From an uncultured Mycoplasmatota bacterium (GTDB lineage Bacteria > Bacillota_I > Bacilli_A > RF39 > UBA660), in assembly GCA_900546715.1 (NCBI GenBank), contig UREA01000029.1, positions 1 through 17,470 on the forward strand: a stretch of DNA of 17,470 nt, written 5' to 3'. Below the pieces are notes generated by a model that had not been told where the DNA came from, did no database searches, and worked only from the letters and a program-made list of their open reading frames with translations. Of the stretch, positions 1 to 8,071 are shown piece after piece. The translations under genes and the position numbers were made by a program. Numbering within the stretch: the stretch's first letter is position 1; each line of letters begins with the position of its first letter.

Positions 1-795
1 AATGGTGATATTCGTTCTTTGGCAGACTACAGTCGTAGACCTAAAAGTCATCCTAATCAACATACTCCTGAAGAAATAAAACTTATCAAGGATATGTTTA
101 AGAGAAATGTTGATACTGGTTTGGTTGTGTTTTGGGTTAAGTTAAGGCAAAGAGGTTATACTAGATCAATATCTAGTTTATACACTCAAATGAAAAAACT
201 TAACTTAAAATTTCAAGGTAAAAAGAAAAAACGAAAACGCAAAACCAAACCATATACACAAATGACTTTTCCTGGAGAACGAATACAGATAGATGTTAAA
301 ACCGTTCCATCTAAATGTATTGTAGGCCAGTTCAAATTATATCAATACACCGCTATTGATGAATTCTCTAGATTTCGCTACTTACAGATTTATGGAGAGA
401 AATCTACTTATACTTCTTACAAATTCTTGTTAGAAGTAATAAAAAGATTTCCATTCAAAATTTATACTGTAAGAACCGATAATGGATTAGAATTCACAAA
501 ACGGTTAATTGCTAAAGATGAAAATAATCTTACAATATTTGAACATGGCCTAGCTAAGGCGGGTATCCGACATGACTTAATTAAACCTTACACACCTAAA
601 CATAATGGTAAGGTTGAAAGAAGTCATCGGAAGGATAACGAACGGTTTTATTTTACTCGCCGCTTTTATTCAATTGAAGATGCCAATAAGCAGTTGCAAT
701 CATACTTGAGAGAATATAATAATTTCCCTATGCAACCGCTTGATTGGAAATCTCCAATCGAAGTGCTTCGTGATTATTTTAAAAAATTAAAATAA
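1..795 (+). CDS. DDE (rve-type) transposase, 5'-truncated by the window edge
   Basis: This is an integrase-core transposase that would catalyse cut or copy of its own IS. The frame is open to base 1, so the N-terminus, normally a helix-turn-helix, lies outside the window; a TTG at 19 is only an internal possibility. Counting from that TTG, a basic linker (KKKKRKRK, about residues 69-75) precedes the catalytic core. The DDE triad is visible as D92 (in IQIDVKT), D154 (in RTDNGLEF) and E200 (in HNGKVERSH). The order and context of these motifs are typical of IS481 and IS3-group OrfB proteins. The C-terminus (YNNFPMQPLDWKSPIEVL) matches the usual end of this family, so the gene looks intact at its 3' end. 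Its stop lies 1 bp from the stop of the convergent peptidase gene. Confidence 0.9.
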   Translation, partial: NGDIRSLADYSRRPKSHPNQHTPEEIKLIKDMFKRNVDTGLVVFWVKLRQRGYTRSISSLYTQMKKLNLKFQGKKKKRKRKTKPYTQMTFPGERIQIDVKTVPSKCIVGQFKLYQYTAIDEFSRFRYLQIYGEKSTYTSYKFLLEVIKRFPFKIYTVRTDNGLEFTKRLIAKDENNLTIFEHGLAKAGIRHDLIKPYTPKHNGKVERSHRKDNERFYFTRRFYSIEDANKQLQSYLREYNNFPMQPLDWKSPIEVLRDYFKKLK

Positions 796-845
796 TCTAT
801 AGTTGGTTTGTCGTGACTCTGTCACTTTTGTTTGACAAACCTACA
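1..845 (+). mobile_element. Insertion sequence, right part (IS481/IS3-like), left end outside window
   Basis: The transposase gene is followed by a short tail ending in ACA at 843-845. Read inward from that point on the minus strand the sequence starts TGTAGGTTTGTC, as expected for elements with TGT...ACA ends. The tail is strongly structured: GGTTTGTC (805-812) pairs with GACAAACC (834-841), enclosing a GTGAC-TCT-GTCAC hairpin (813-825). The boundary at 845/846 is supported because a 26-bp sequence starting exactly at 846 recurs elsewhere in the window without the element. The left inverted repeat and the target duplication cannot be seen. The family assignment is inferred from the protein and the TGT/ACA ends. 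Confidence 0.7.
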
Positions 846-1543
846 TATGGCTTAAGTATCCTTTTTTGATTAGGTTCAAATTTTAAGACATTTCCATAAA
901 ATTCCATCTCTTGAGACTCACGATTATAAATAATTGCTCCATCATCAAATATTGCATAAACTGTCTTTTCTTTATCATCAGCTACTTTTTGTAAGTCATC
1001 TAAATATTCTTTAGAATCAACAGTATGAACATCTAAATAAAATGGATCATCAAGTACACCAAAACCATCATAAAAAGCAAAATAATGATAATAATTGTTT
1101 TTAGCAGTTATAAAATACCTTTTTAATTGCAAATCTGCTCCAGCACTTTCACCAATTATCATTCCTTGATAATACTTTATATCATAAAGCAGATCTTTTT
1201 CTTGAACAACTTTACTAAATAACATCTCCGGATTACCTCCAGGAATTACTAAGACATCAGAATTATTTATAACTTCTTTTAAATATTCTTTAGAATCACT
1301 ATAGCAATTACAAATAGTTATGTTTTCTTCACTAATTCCCATATTTAATAATACATTTAAATATTTATTATATCTTCTTTCACCCTTTTTGAAATATTCA
1401 TTTATCAATCTATCACTATCAAGTTCGCTCGGAAATGCCCATGGAATAACAGCTACTTTATAATCACTTTTTATTAATTCTTTTAATCTATCCTCTATGA
1501 AATGATAAGAGTGTTCTACTTTACTTAATAATACACTATACAT
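797..1543 (-). CDS. Peptidase S51 (dipeptidase E-like) with IS-derived C-terminus
   Basis: This is a member of the peptidase S51 family (alpha-aspartyl dipeptidase/cyanophycinase fold), presumably a cytoplasmic serine peptidase. The nucleophile motif GESAGAD is visible, together with PGGNPEMLF and a downstream DVHTVD segment expected to carry the catalytic His. The start at 1543 is chosen because AAAGGAGGG lies directly upstream; a longer frame from 1588 would begin inside the preceding hairpin. About 248 residues is normal to slightly long for the family. The final residues after ILKP (VGLSNKSDRVTTNQL) are encoded by the end of the neighbouring IS, so the native C-terminus was probably replaced on insertion. 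It lies downstream of ileS, separated by a hairpin. The substrate is unknown. Confidence 0.8.
   Translation of the reverse strand: MYSVLLSKVEHSYHFIEDRLKELIKSDYKVAVIPWAFPSELDSDRLINEYFKKGERRYNKYLNVLLNMGISEENITICNCYSDSKEYLKEVINNSDVLVIPGGNPEMLFSKVVQEKDLLYDIKYYQGMIIGESAGADLQLKRYFITAKNNYYHYFAFYDGFGVLDDPFYLDVHTVDSKEYLDDLQKVADDKEKTVYAIFDDGAIIYNRESQEMEFYGNVLKFEPNQKRILKPYVGLSNKSDRVTTNQL
846..871. repeat. 26-bp perfect direct repeat, copy 1 (3' end of peptidase S51)
   Basis: The 26 bases beginning TATGGCTTAAGTATCC are identical to 17431-17456 in the same orientation, and the match stops sharply on both sides. This copy encodes NQKRILKP of the peptidase on the minus strand and abuts the IS end at 845. 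Confidence 0.85.
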
Positions 1544-1559
1544 AAACCCTCCTTTATAT

Positions 1560-1584
1560 AAAGGTGCCAATTTAAGGCACCTTT
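1560..1584 (-). terminator. Hairpin between ileS and peptidase S51
   Basis: AAGGTGCC (1561-1568) and GGCACCTT (1576-1583) form a 9-bp stem including the flanking A-T pair, with a 7-base loop. On the minus strand only a short T-rich run follows (TATATAAAGG), and the peptidase ribosome site overlaps it. It is therefore either a weak or partial terminator or a processing/attenuation hairpin. No separate promoter is obvious before the peptidase gene, which favours partial read-through from ileS. Confidence 0.55.
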
Positions 1585-1588
1585 TCAA

Positions 1589-4500
1589 TTAATTTTTAGA
1601 AATAGCAATTAATACTTTTTCATCATTAATACTGAATTCTTCACCAGCTAAACATTCATTTGTAATGTCAGTTGCTAAAGTTTCTTTTTTGATGTAATCT
1701 GAGAAAGCTTCAACTGCATTTTTTATTTTTTCACTAGCTTCGTAATTAATAGTTATTCTATCAGTTAATTCCATATTCATATTTTTACGCATAAGTTGTA
1801 CTTTAGATACAATTTCTCTAGCAATACCTTCATTAATTAACTCATCACTTAAGTGTGTATTTAAAATAACATATTCATTATTTTCCATACCAACATTAAA
1901 GCCAGTTTTAGCATCAATTCTTATATCTACCATATTAGATGTAACTTCTAAATCTTTACCTGCAATATTCATAGTAATCATTTCATCTTTACGAAGTTTA
2001 TTTATATCTTGGTCAGATAATTCTAATAGTTTTTCTTGGAACTCTTTTAAATCTTTACCTAAAGTTTTACCTACTTCTTTAAAATTAGGTTTAACAGTAA
2101 AGTTCATAAACTCAGAAGTATTATCAATAAATGTAACTTTTTTAACATTTAATTCTTCTTTGATTAAATCACTAAGTTCACCGATTAAAAGTTCATTTTT
2201 ACCATCAAGTAAAATTTCTTCAAGTGGTTGACGAACTCTAATTTTATTTTCTTCACGAACAAATCTACCAATACTAATTAAATCTCTTACTTTATCCATT
2301 TTTTCTTCTAATAATTCATCAATTAATATTTCATCATATTTAGGAAAATTTGATGTATGAACAGAATATTCTCCTGTTAAATTGGTATAAATTTCTTCAG
2401 ATAAGAATGGAACAACTGGAGCCATCATCTGAGATAATCCTACTAAAACTTCATAAGTAGTAATGTAGACTGATTTTTTAGAATCATCTAATTTAGATCC
2501 CCAGAAACGATCTCTATTTCTTCTGATATACCAGTTAGATAATTCATCAGATACAAAGTCTGTTAAGGCTCTAACTACTTTATTTAAATCATATTCTTCA
2601 TAAGCTTCAGTTACATATTTAAGAAGCTTATTATATTTACTTATTAACCAACGATCAATTTCATCTCTAGATTCAACTGGAATATTGCACTCTTTTATAT
2701 CGATATTATCAATATTAGCATACATTGTAAAGAAATTATATGTATTTCTTAGAGGATTAAAGAATTTAGAATGAACTTCTTTTAAGCCATTAATATCAAA
2801 CTTAAGTGGTACCCATACTGGGGAAACATATGGAAGATAGAATCTTACTGTATCTGCTCCATATTCTTTCATTGTAGTAAATGGTTCAACAATATTACCA
2901 CGGCTTTTACTCATTTTCTTGCCTTCTGCATCTAGTAAAAGGTCATTTACTAAGACATTTTTAAATGGAGATACGCCTTTAACAAATGTCGAAATAACAA
3001 TAAGTGAGTAAAACCATCCTCTAGTTTGATCAATTCCTTCACAAATAAAGTCTGCTGGAAATTGAGTTTCAAACAAATCATTATTTTCAAATGGATAATG
3101 ATATTGCGCAAATGGCATGGAACCAGAATCGAACCAACAATCAATTACATCTTTACATCTGGTCATAGCTTTACCACATTCAGGACATAATAGATGCACA
3201 TCATCAACATATGGACGATGTAGTTCAATTGTTTCATCTATATCTTCAATAGCTTTTTCGACTAATTCTTTTCTTGAACCAATCATTTCAGAATAACCAC
3301 AAGAACAAATCCAATATGGAAGTGGTGTTCCCCAATAACGAGATCTAGAAATTGCCCAGTCTTTTAAGTTTTCAAGCCAGTTACCAAAACGTTTTTCTCC
3401 AACATATGCCGGATACCAATTGACAGTATTGTTATTAGCTACAATTTTATCTTTAATTTTAGTAATTTCTAAATAATAACTTGGTTTAGAATAATAAATT
3501 AAAGGACTATTACATCTCCAACAATGCGGATAGTTGTGAGTAATTCTTTGTTTTTTAAACAACTTATCGTTTTCTTTTAAGTATTTAATTACTTCATCAC
3601 TAGCATCAAATACAAGCATTCCACGCCATGGTCCTTCCATAAATTTACCATCATCACCAACAGGATTATAATATGGCAAATTATACTTACGACAAACTCT
3701 AGCATCATCTTCACCGAAAGCACCAGCCATATGAACTACTCCTGTACCATCTTCATCAGTAACATATGGATCTACTGTTACAAAGAAAGCTTTTTTATTT
3801 AGCTTTGGACCATCAATTAAACGATCATATTCCCAATATTCCATTTCACTACCCTTGAAAGTTTTTAGAACTTTAGCATCATCTCCTAAAACTTTTTTTA
3901 CTAAAGATGAAGCTAAAATAAATTTATAGCCTTTACTTTCAACAAGTGAATAATCATAATCGGGATTAACACATAAACCGACATTGGCAAAAAGAGTCCA
4001 TGGTGTAGTTGTCCAAACAAGAAAATAAACATCTTCATCTTTTTTCTTCATTGGTACAATTACAGTATCAACGGGATCTTCTTGATAACCTAATGCCACT
4101 TCATGACTAGCAAGTCCAGTTCCACATCTTGGGCAATAAGGAAGTATTTTAGATCCTTCATAAAATAATCCTTCTTCCCAGAATTTCTTTAAAATCCACC
4201 ATTCTGTTTCAATATAATCATTTTTATAAGTTACATATGGATTTTTAATATCTATTAATTGACCCATTTTATTAGTTAAATCCGTAAATGTTTTTTCATT
4301 ACGCATTACTGACTCACGACATTTTTCATTAAATTCTTTTATACCATAACGTTCAATATCTTTTTTGTCAGTAAAACCTAATTCTTTTTCTACTTGTAGT
4401 TCAACTGGAAGTCCATGCGTATCCCAACCTACTTTACGAATTACTTTGTATCCTTGCATTGATTTGTATTTACAAATAGTATCTTTTAAGAATTTAGCTA

Positions 4501-4681
4501 CTAAATGATGTAATCCTGGGTGTCCATTTGCAGTTGCTGGACCATCATAGAATACAAAATACGGAGCATCTTTTCTTTCATCAATACATTTTTGTAATAA
4601 ATCATCTTTTAACCAGCGTTCTAGGATTTTACCTTCAACTTGATCTACTGCATCTTTACTTAAACTTTTAAACTTTTCCAT
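1589..4681 (-). CDS. ileS: Isoleucyl-tRNA synthetase
   Basis: This class I aminoacyl-tRNA synthetase charges tRNA-Ile with isoleucine in the cytoplasm; at 1030 residues it is full length. The HIGH-type nucleotide-binding motif appears as GHPGLHH (about residues 53-59), a variant seen in the eukaryote-like IleRS clade rather than the classical bacterial one. GWDTHGLPVE follows. The editing (CP1) domain contains TTTPWT, Cys pairs suggesting zinc sites are present, and KKMSKSRGN lies near residue 590. An anticodon-binding helical domain and a long C-terminal extension complete the protein. The start has an AAGGAGG site 6 bases upstream. Expression is controlled by the T-box leader just upstream, which reads isoleucine tRNA charging. 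The eukaryote-like clade includes the mupirocin-insensitive enzymes; that property here is an inference only. Confidence 0.97.
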   Translation of the reverse strand: MEKFKSLSKDAVDQVEGKILERWLKDDLLQKCIDERKDAPYFVFYDGPATANGHPGLHHLVAKFLKDTICKYKSMQGYKVIRKVGWDTHGLPVELQVEKELGFTDKKDIERYGIKEFNEKCRESVMRNEKTFTDLTNKMGQLIDIKNPYVTYKNDYIETEWWILKKFWEEGLFYEGSKILPYCPRCGTGLASHEVALGYQEDPVDTVIVPMKKKDEDVYFLVWTTTPWTLFANVGLCVNPDYDYSLVESKGYKFILASSLVKKVLGDDAKVLKTFKGSEMEYWEYDRLIDGPKLNKKAFFVTVDPYVTDEDGTGVVHMAGAFGEDDARVCRKYNLPYYNPVGDDGKFMEGPWRGMLVFDASDEVIKYLKENDKLFKKQRITHNYPHCWRCNSPLIYYSKPSYYLEITKIKDKIVANNNTVNWYPAYVGEKRFGNWLENLKDWAISRSRYWGTPLPYWICSCGYSEMIGSRKELVEKAIEDIDETIELHRPYVDDVHLLCPECGKAMTRCKDVIDCWFDSGSMPFAQYHYPFENNDLFETQFPADFICEGIDQTRGWFYSLIVISTFVKGVSPFKNVLVNDLLLDAEGKKMSKSRGNIVEPFTTMKEYGADTVRFYLPYVSPVWVPLKFDINGLKEVHSKFFNPLRNTYNFFTMYANIDNIDIKECNIPVESRDEIDRWLISKYNKLLKYVTEAYEEYDLNKVVRALTDFVSDELSNWYIRRNRDRFWGSKLDDSKKSVYITTYEVLVGLSQMMAPVVPFLSEEIYTNLTGEYSVHTSNFPKYDEILIDELLEEKMDKVRDLISIGRFVREENKIRVRQPLEEILLDGKNELLIGELSDLIKEELNVKKVTFIDNTSEFMNFTVKPNFKEVGKTLGKDLKEFQEKLLELSDQDINKLRKDEMITMNIAGKDLEVTSNMVDIRIDAKTGFNVGMENNEYVILNTHLSDELINEGIAREIVSKVQLMRKNMNMELTDRITINYEASEKIKNAVEAFSDYIKKETLATDITNECLAGEEFSINDEKVLIAISKN

Positions 4682-4693
4682 AATTTCCTCCTT

Positions 4694-4912
4694 AAAAAAG
4701 GGATGGTACTAAAAGGAGTGCAAAAGCACGGTACCATCCCTTAAATTTACTTAATTATCTTAACGCGATTAACGAAATAACTTACCTATTTTTCAGCTAT
4801 TTAACTCCCGAGTGATTTGTATTTGTTCAATTATATTCTACTTTCACCTAACAAGAACTCTCTAAATAAATCCCAAATACACATGTCTCGTTCTTCGTTT
4901 TTAACAAAACTT
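4694..4912 (-). promoter_or_regulatory. Isoleucine T-box riboswitch leader of ileS
   Basis: The T-box sequence is present on the minus strand (GGATGGTACCGTGC, ending near 4722). The terminator pairs AAGGGATGGTAC (plus 4731-4742) with GTACCATCCCTT (4698-4709), followed by a T run. The alternative antiterminator pairs AAGGGA with TCCTTT around a UGGUACC bulge plus a GTGC-TTTT-GCAC hairpin; UGGU would pair with the ACCA end of uncharged tRNA-Ile. Stem I contains the hallmark AGAGAG...GGTGAAAG apical sequence. The likely specifier is ATC (plus 4814-4816) followed by AC, which decodes isoleucine and agrees with the gene. Expected action: uncharged tRNA-Ile turns ileS on. Confidence 0.93.
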
Positions 4913-4918
4913 GTATTA

Positions 4919-4947
4919 ATTATAATCTTTTATTTTACTTTAGTCAA
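4919..4947 (-). promoter_or_regulatory. Promoter of the ileS T-box transcript
   Basis: TTGACT (plus 4942-4947) and TATAAT (4919-4924) are separated by exactly 17 bp on the minus strand. It lies just after the stop of the upstream membrane-protein gene and gives a leader of about 230 bases, which fits the T-box. Confidence 0.9.
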
Positions 4948-4963
4948 CATTTTTTTACATTTT

Positions 4964-5614
4964 TTACATTTCTGCACAATTACCATTGCAAAAAACATAA
5001 TTAAAGCTGTTTATAGCTAATCCTTCATATACGTCATATCCAGTTATAGTATAATCATATTCACTGTTATAATAATAATCACCAAATTCAGTTTCATATT
5101 TTATAAATGTATTACTATTTAAAATATTTTCAATCTCTTCTTTTAGTTGATTAGCATTTTTGGGACTATTAAACTGCATTAATTCTCCCCAGTTAGTACC
5201 AAGGTATATTGAATAACTAGGTATTGGTATATAAACGTTTTTATCCTCATTTAGTACATGATATTCTAAATTTTCAGTACTTTGTGGATAAATATTTTTA
5301 GCTTCATATACATCTACTAAAATATTTCTAATAATACTTAAAACAATAACTAATATTATACTTAAAACAAATATAATAATTAGTTTAGTTTGATTAACAT
5401 GTTCTAAATATTTCTTATCAATTTTTTTCTTCTTTCTTTTCTTTTTGATTATTTTACTTATTAGTACTACTACGATACATTCAAAAAATGCGAGCATTAT
5501 AAATAGCCAAAATTCTAGACTAGTAATATTGATTGGATAATTCATAATAGCAAATGTAATAACTATAAGTAATACACTAATCCCAATTTCTAATATGGGC
5601 CACTTCTTCTTCAT
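4964..5614 (-). CDS. Hypothetical membrane protein with external C-terminal domain
   Basis: I do not recognise this 216-residue protein. It has three hydrophobic segments (about residues 8-25, 31-55 and 74-95). A very basic cytoplasmic loop (KKKRKKKKIDKK) lies between the second and third. After the third is a hydrophilic domain of about 115 residues rich in Tyr and Asn, predicted to lie outside by the positive-inside rule. Two Cys near the end (CNGNC) could form a disulfide or metal site. GGGAGG lies 4 bases before the ATG, so the start is well supported. It follows the phosphohexomutase stop by 25 bases with no terminator between, so co-transcription is likely. No catalytic motif is visible. 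Confidence 0.75.
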   Translation of the reverse strand: MKKKWPILEIGISVLLIVITFAIMNYPINITSLEFWLFIMLAFFECIVVVLISKIIKKKRKKKKIDKKYLEHVNQTKLIIIFVLSIILVIVLSIIRNILVDVYEAKNIYPQSTENLEYHVLNEDKNVYIPIPSYSIYLGTNWGELMQFNSPKNANQLKEEIENILNSNTFIKYETEFGDYYYNSEYDYTITGYDVYEGLAINSFNYVFCNGNCAEM

Positions 5615-5639
5615 GATACCTCCCTATGATTTAATTGTA

Positions 5640-7019
5640 TCACAAAGTATCAATATTTTCACTATTTTTCTGGATTAAAGGTATATAAATATTTTCTAAG
5701 GCTTTTACTCCCGCTTCGCTGGTTGCTTCTCCTCTAAATGTAACATTTGGTCCAGTATTACTTGCTCTAACTAAAGCCCAACCATTAGTATAAGTTACTC
5801 TTACGCCATCAATATCATTAATTGGGTAATTCATACTCTTAGCATATTCTTTAATCTTTTCAACAACCTCAAATTTTTGTTCATCACTAACAGGTATTTT
5901 TATTTCATCTGTTGCATAATATTTTGGAAAATCTTTAATTATTTTACTTAATTTTTCATTAGTTTTACTCATGATTTCTAAAAATCTTAAAGTTGCATAG
6001 ATAGCACTACCACAATCAGCATCACGATCACGAAAATATAGATGTCCTGAGTATTCTCCACCGAATGGTAAATCATCGCTGTGGACTTTATACTGGGTGT
6101 AACTTGCCCCAGTTCGATACATTATAGGATTACCTCCAAGCATACGAATATAATCATCAATGCTTTTAGAACATTTTATGTCAAATAGAAAACTTTTCTT
6201 AGCAACACTTGCAAACATATCTTTAATGAAAATTATCATAAGATATTCAATAGGTAGAATTTCTCCGGTATCCATAACTACACCAATACGGTCTCCATCC
6301 CCATCATAAGCAACACCAAAATCTGCTTTATTATCCTTTACAGCTTTTTGTAGATCTGTCATATTTTCTTTAACAGCTGGATCTGGATGATGCGCTGGAA
6401 AATTACCATCCATTATCTCATTAATATAAATTGGATGACAAAATGATGAATCAAAAACTTTGCGAACCAATAAAGCAGTTGCTCCATTACCAGGATCAAT
6501 TACTATTTTTCTTTTATTTTTACCATACTTAATCGAATATTTTAAATATTCAACATATTTATCAGTAATATTACTATTGCTAATATTACCCATACCACTT
6601 TTAAAATTACCTTCTAAAGTATATTTTTTAAAGTCTTCAATCATCTCTCCCCTAGCATTAATCATACCATCAAAAGAAAATTTAAAACCATTATCATCTT
6701 TTGGGTTATGAGATGCTGTAACCATAATCCCCGGCATTTGATTGAGATATCTGCCATAATAATTCATTGGAGTTGTAGTTAAACCATAATTAATAATATT
6801 GCAACCACTAGAAGCTATACCTTTAATCAAATTTTGGGATAATGTTTCACTGGAAAGTCTATTATCATGAGAAACAACACAAGTGTTTTTATTATACTTC
6901 TCTTGTAAATAAGAGCCATAACTTCTACCAATTGTATAAGCCGTTTGTTCATTTATTTCACTTGGATATACTCCTCTTATGTCATAAGCTCGAAATATAA
7001 CTTCATTTATACTTTCCAA
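5640..7019 (-). CDS. Phosphoglucomutase/phosphomannomutase family protein
   Basis: This is an alpha-D-phosphohexomutase superfamily enzyme that interconverts sugar 1- and 6-phosphates in the cytoplasm. All four signature sites are seen: the phosphoserine loop TASHNPKDDNG (Ser about 103), the Mg-binding DGDGDR (239-244), the sugar-specificity loop GEYSGH (321-326), and the C-terminal phosphate-binding RASNTGPNV (about 418-426). Length 459 is normal for the ManB/AlgC-like branch. The start is TTG, directly preceded by an in-frame TAA, with AAGGG about 10 bases upstream. The stop is TGA, which argues for the standard code. It lies 16 bases after deoD and probably shares its transcript; this pairing makes a phosphopentomutase-like role conceivable, but GEYSGH points to hexoses. 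Confidence 0.92.
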   Translation of the reverse strand: MESINEVIFRAYDIRGVYPSEINEQTAYTIGRSYGSYLQEKYNKNTCVVSHDNRLSSETLSQNLIKGIASSGCNIINYGLTTTPMNYYGRYLNQMPGIMVTASHNPKDDNGFKFSFDGMINARGEMIEDFKKYTLEGNFKSGMGNISNSNITDKYVEYLKYSIKYGKNKRKIVIDPGNGATALLVRKVFDSSFCHPIYINEIMDGNFPAHHPDPAVKENMTDLQKAVKDNKADFGVAYDGDGDRIGVVMDTGEILPIEYLMIIFIKDMFASVAKKSFLFDIKCSKSIDDYIRMLGGNPIMYRTGASYTQYKVHSDDLPFGGEYSGHLYFRDRDADCGSAIYATLRFLEIMSKTNEKLSKIIKDFPKYYATDEIKIPVSDEQKFEVVEKIKEYAKSMNYPINDIDGVRVTYTNGWALVRASNTGPNVTFRGEATSEAGVKALENIYIPLIQKNSENIDTL

Positions 7020-7035
7020 TTAAATCACACCCTTT

Positions 7036-7773
7036 TTATTTTATTATTGCTATTAAAGCTAATTTTATCATATCATTTAATCTATTTTGTCTATCTTCAA
7101 TACTCATTACAGTATTTGAAAATTTTGAATCAGCAACGGTAGCCATAGCAGTTGCAGCAACATTTAAACTATTTGCAACATGAATTAAAGCAAAAGCCTC
7201 CATTTCTTCTCCTAAAATTTCATAATCAGTAGGTATTCTATTTAATACTCTATCATAATCAATATAAGGGCCATAAACATCCATAGTTGTAAGCATACCT
7301 TCATGGATTTTATCGCTCATACCAAGTTCTCCAGCAGTTTTTTTAATTGTTTCATTTAATTCTTTATTTGCCTCAACTACATGTTCTTTATAATCATTAT
7401 AAGTATAAGCAAAATTTGATTCACTATAAACTTTGTCACTTAATAAGATTTCACCAACACCTGCTTTTTCTGATACTGCTCCACAAGTGCCAATACGAAT
7501 TATTTTTTTAACTCCAAAAAAATGAATTAATTCAAAAGCATAAATACTCATACTAGGCATTCCCATGCCACTGCCCATAACTGTTACTTTAACCCCATTA
7601 TAAGTACCAGTAAACCCAAGCATATTACGCACACTTGTAACGAGTCTTGCATCATCCAAAAAATTCTCAGCAATATATTTAGCTCTAAGAGGATCTCCAG
7701 GCATTAAAACAAGCTCGGCAATATCATCCTTACTATTTACTTTAATATGAATAGGTTCTTCACCAATAAACAT
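7036..7773 (-). CDS. deoD: Purine nucleoside phosphorylase, DeoD type
   Basis: This hexameric-type purine nucleoside phosphorylase uses phosphate to split (deoxy)ribonucleosides into base and (deoxy)ribose-1-phosphate in purine salvage. Recognisable motifs are MPGDPLRAKYIAENF near the N-terminus (phosphate binding), GSGMGMPS, RIGTCGA, the nucleoside-binding GEEMEAFAL, and ATVADSKF near the end with the catalytic Asp. At 245 residues it has the family's usual length. I prefer the ATG at 7773: MFIGEEPIHI matches the family start and AAGGA lies 11 bases upstream. A GTG at 7782 would sit almost on that ribosome site. A good promoter lies about 25 bases upstream, and the phosphohexomutase follows 16 bases after the stop. 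Confidence 0.95.
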   Translation of the reverse strand: MFIGEEPIHIKVNSKDDIAELVLMPGDPLRAKYIAENFLDDARLVTSVRNMLGFTGTYNGVKVTVMGSGMGMPSMSIYAFELIHFFGVKKIIRIGTCGAVSEKAGVGEILLSDKVYSESNFAYTYNDYKEHVVEANKELNETIKKTAGELGMSDKIHEGMLTTMDVYGPYIDYDRVLNRIPTDYEILGEEMEAFALIHVANSLNVAATAMATVADSKFSNTVMSIEDRQNRLNDMIKLALIAIIK

Positions 7774-7797
7774 AACAATCACTTTCCTTCTATAATA

Positions 7798-7826
7798 ATT
7801 TTAACAAAATTCATATTAATTGACAA
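7798..7826 (-). promoter_or_regulatory. Promoter of deoD
   Basis: TTGTCA (plus 7821-7826) and TAAAAT (7798-7803) are separated by 17 bp on the minus strand. It lies downstream of the ncRNA terminator, so deoD does not depend on that RNA's transcription. Confidence 0.8.
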
Positions 7827-7880
7827 TAAAAGCTAAATTTTTTTTGTTAAGTAAATGTCAAAAAAGCAAACGAATAAGCA

Positions 7881-7912
7881 TTTAAAAAGCAACCCAAAGG
7901 TTGCTTTTTAAA
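7881..7912 (-). terminator. Intrinsic terminator of the orphan RNA
   Basis: A 14-bp stem (7881-7894 with 7899-7912) around a CAAA loop has its core AAAAAGCAACC paired with GGTTGCTTTTT. Both strands carry a T run, so it could act bidirectionally; on the minus strand it ends the orphan RNA. Confidence 0.9.
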
Positions 7913-8019
7913 GCGGCGCGTGGCGCCTACGCGGGTAGAACCGTTTGCTCATCTAAGAATTATCTTAGGCCACATGGCTCCAAGAAGATATAATCTACTA
8001 ATACATTATATCTACTAAC
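7881..8019 (-). ncRNA. Orphan structured RNA, about 140 nt, family not recognised
   Basis: This intergenic block has no good ORF but a complete transcription unit: a TTTACA-17-TATAAT promoter just upstream and a strong intrinsic terminator at its end. It holds a GC-rich patch unusual for this genome. Hairpins on the minus strand, in order: GATATAAT/ATTATATC, GCC/GGC, CTAAGA-TAAT-TCTTAG, a GC-rich stem (CGCGT/ACGCG or GGCGC/GCGCC), then the terminator. The first bases (GTTGTT) can pair with AGCAAC of the terminator's 5' arm, which would form either a closing stem or an antiterminator. The length and closed shape are compatible with a 6S-like RNA. I cannot match it to 6S, SRP, tmRNA, RNase P or a named riboswitch. 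Confidence 0.7.
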
Positions 8020-8025
8020 AACTAA

Positions 8026-8054
8026 ATTATACCAAATGATTTTCTATTTGTAAA
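8026..8054 (-). promoter_or_regulatory. Promoter of the orphan RNA
   Basis: TTTACA (plus 8049-8054) and TATAAT (8026-8031) are spaced by 17 bp on the minus strand. The predicted start is near 8019. It lies between the RNA and the stop of the last paralog gene. Confidence 0.85.
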
Positions 8055-8071
8055 CGTTTTTATAAAAAAAT

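Noticed and set aside
2950..3144. Short minus-strand frame inside ileS
   Set aside because: It is an out-of-frame shadow of the synthetase gene without its own start signals; similar short shadows at 6460-6711, 6945-7142, 10978-11172, 12859-13050, 15796-16275 and 16537-16722 were dropped for the same reason.
4817..5020. Plus-strand frame over the T-box leader
   Set aside because: It lies opposite a clear T-box and promoter and lacks coding character or a ribosome site.
7881..8019. Orphan RNA as a purine riboswitch for deoD
   Set aside because: No purine-aptamer core is visible, and deoD has its own promoter downstream of the RNA's terminator.
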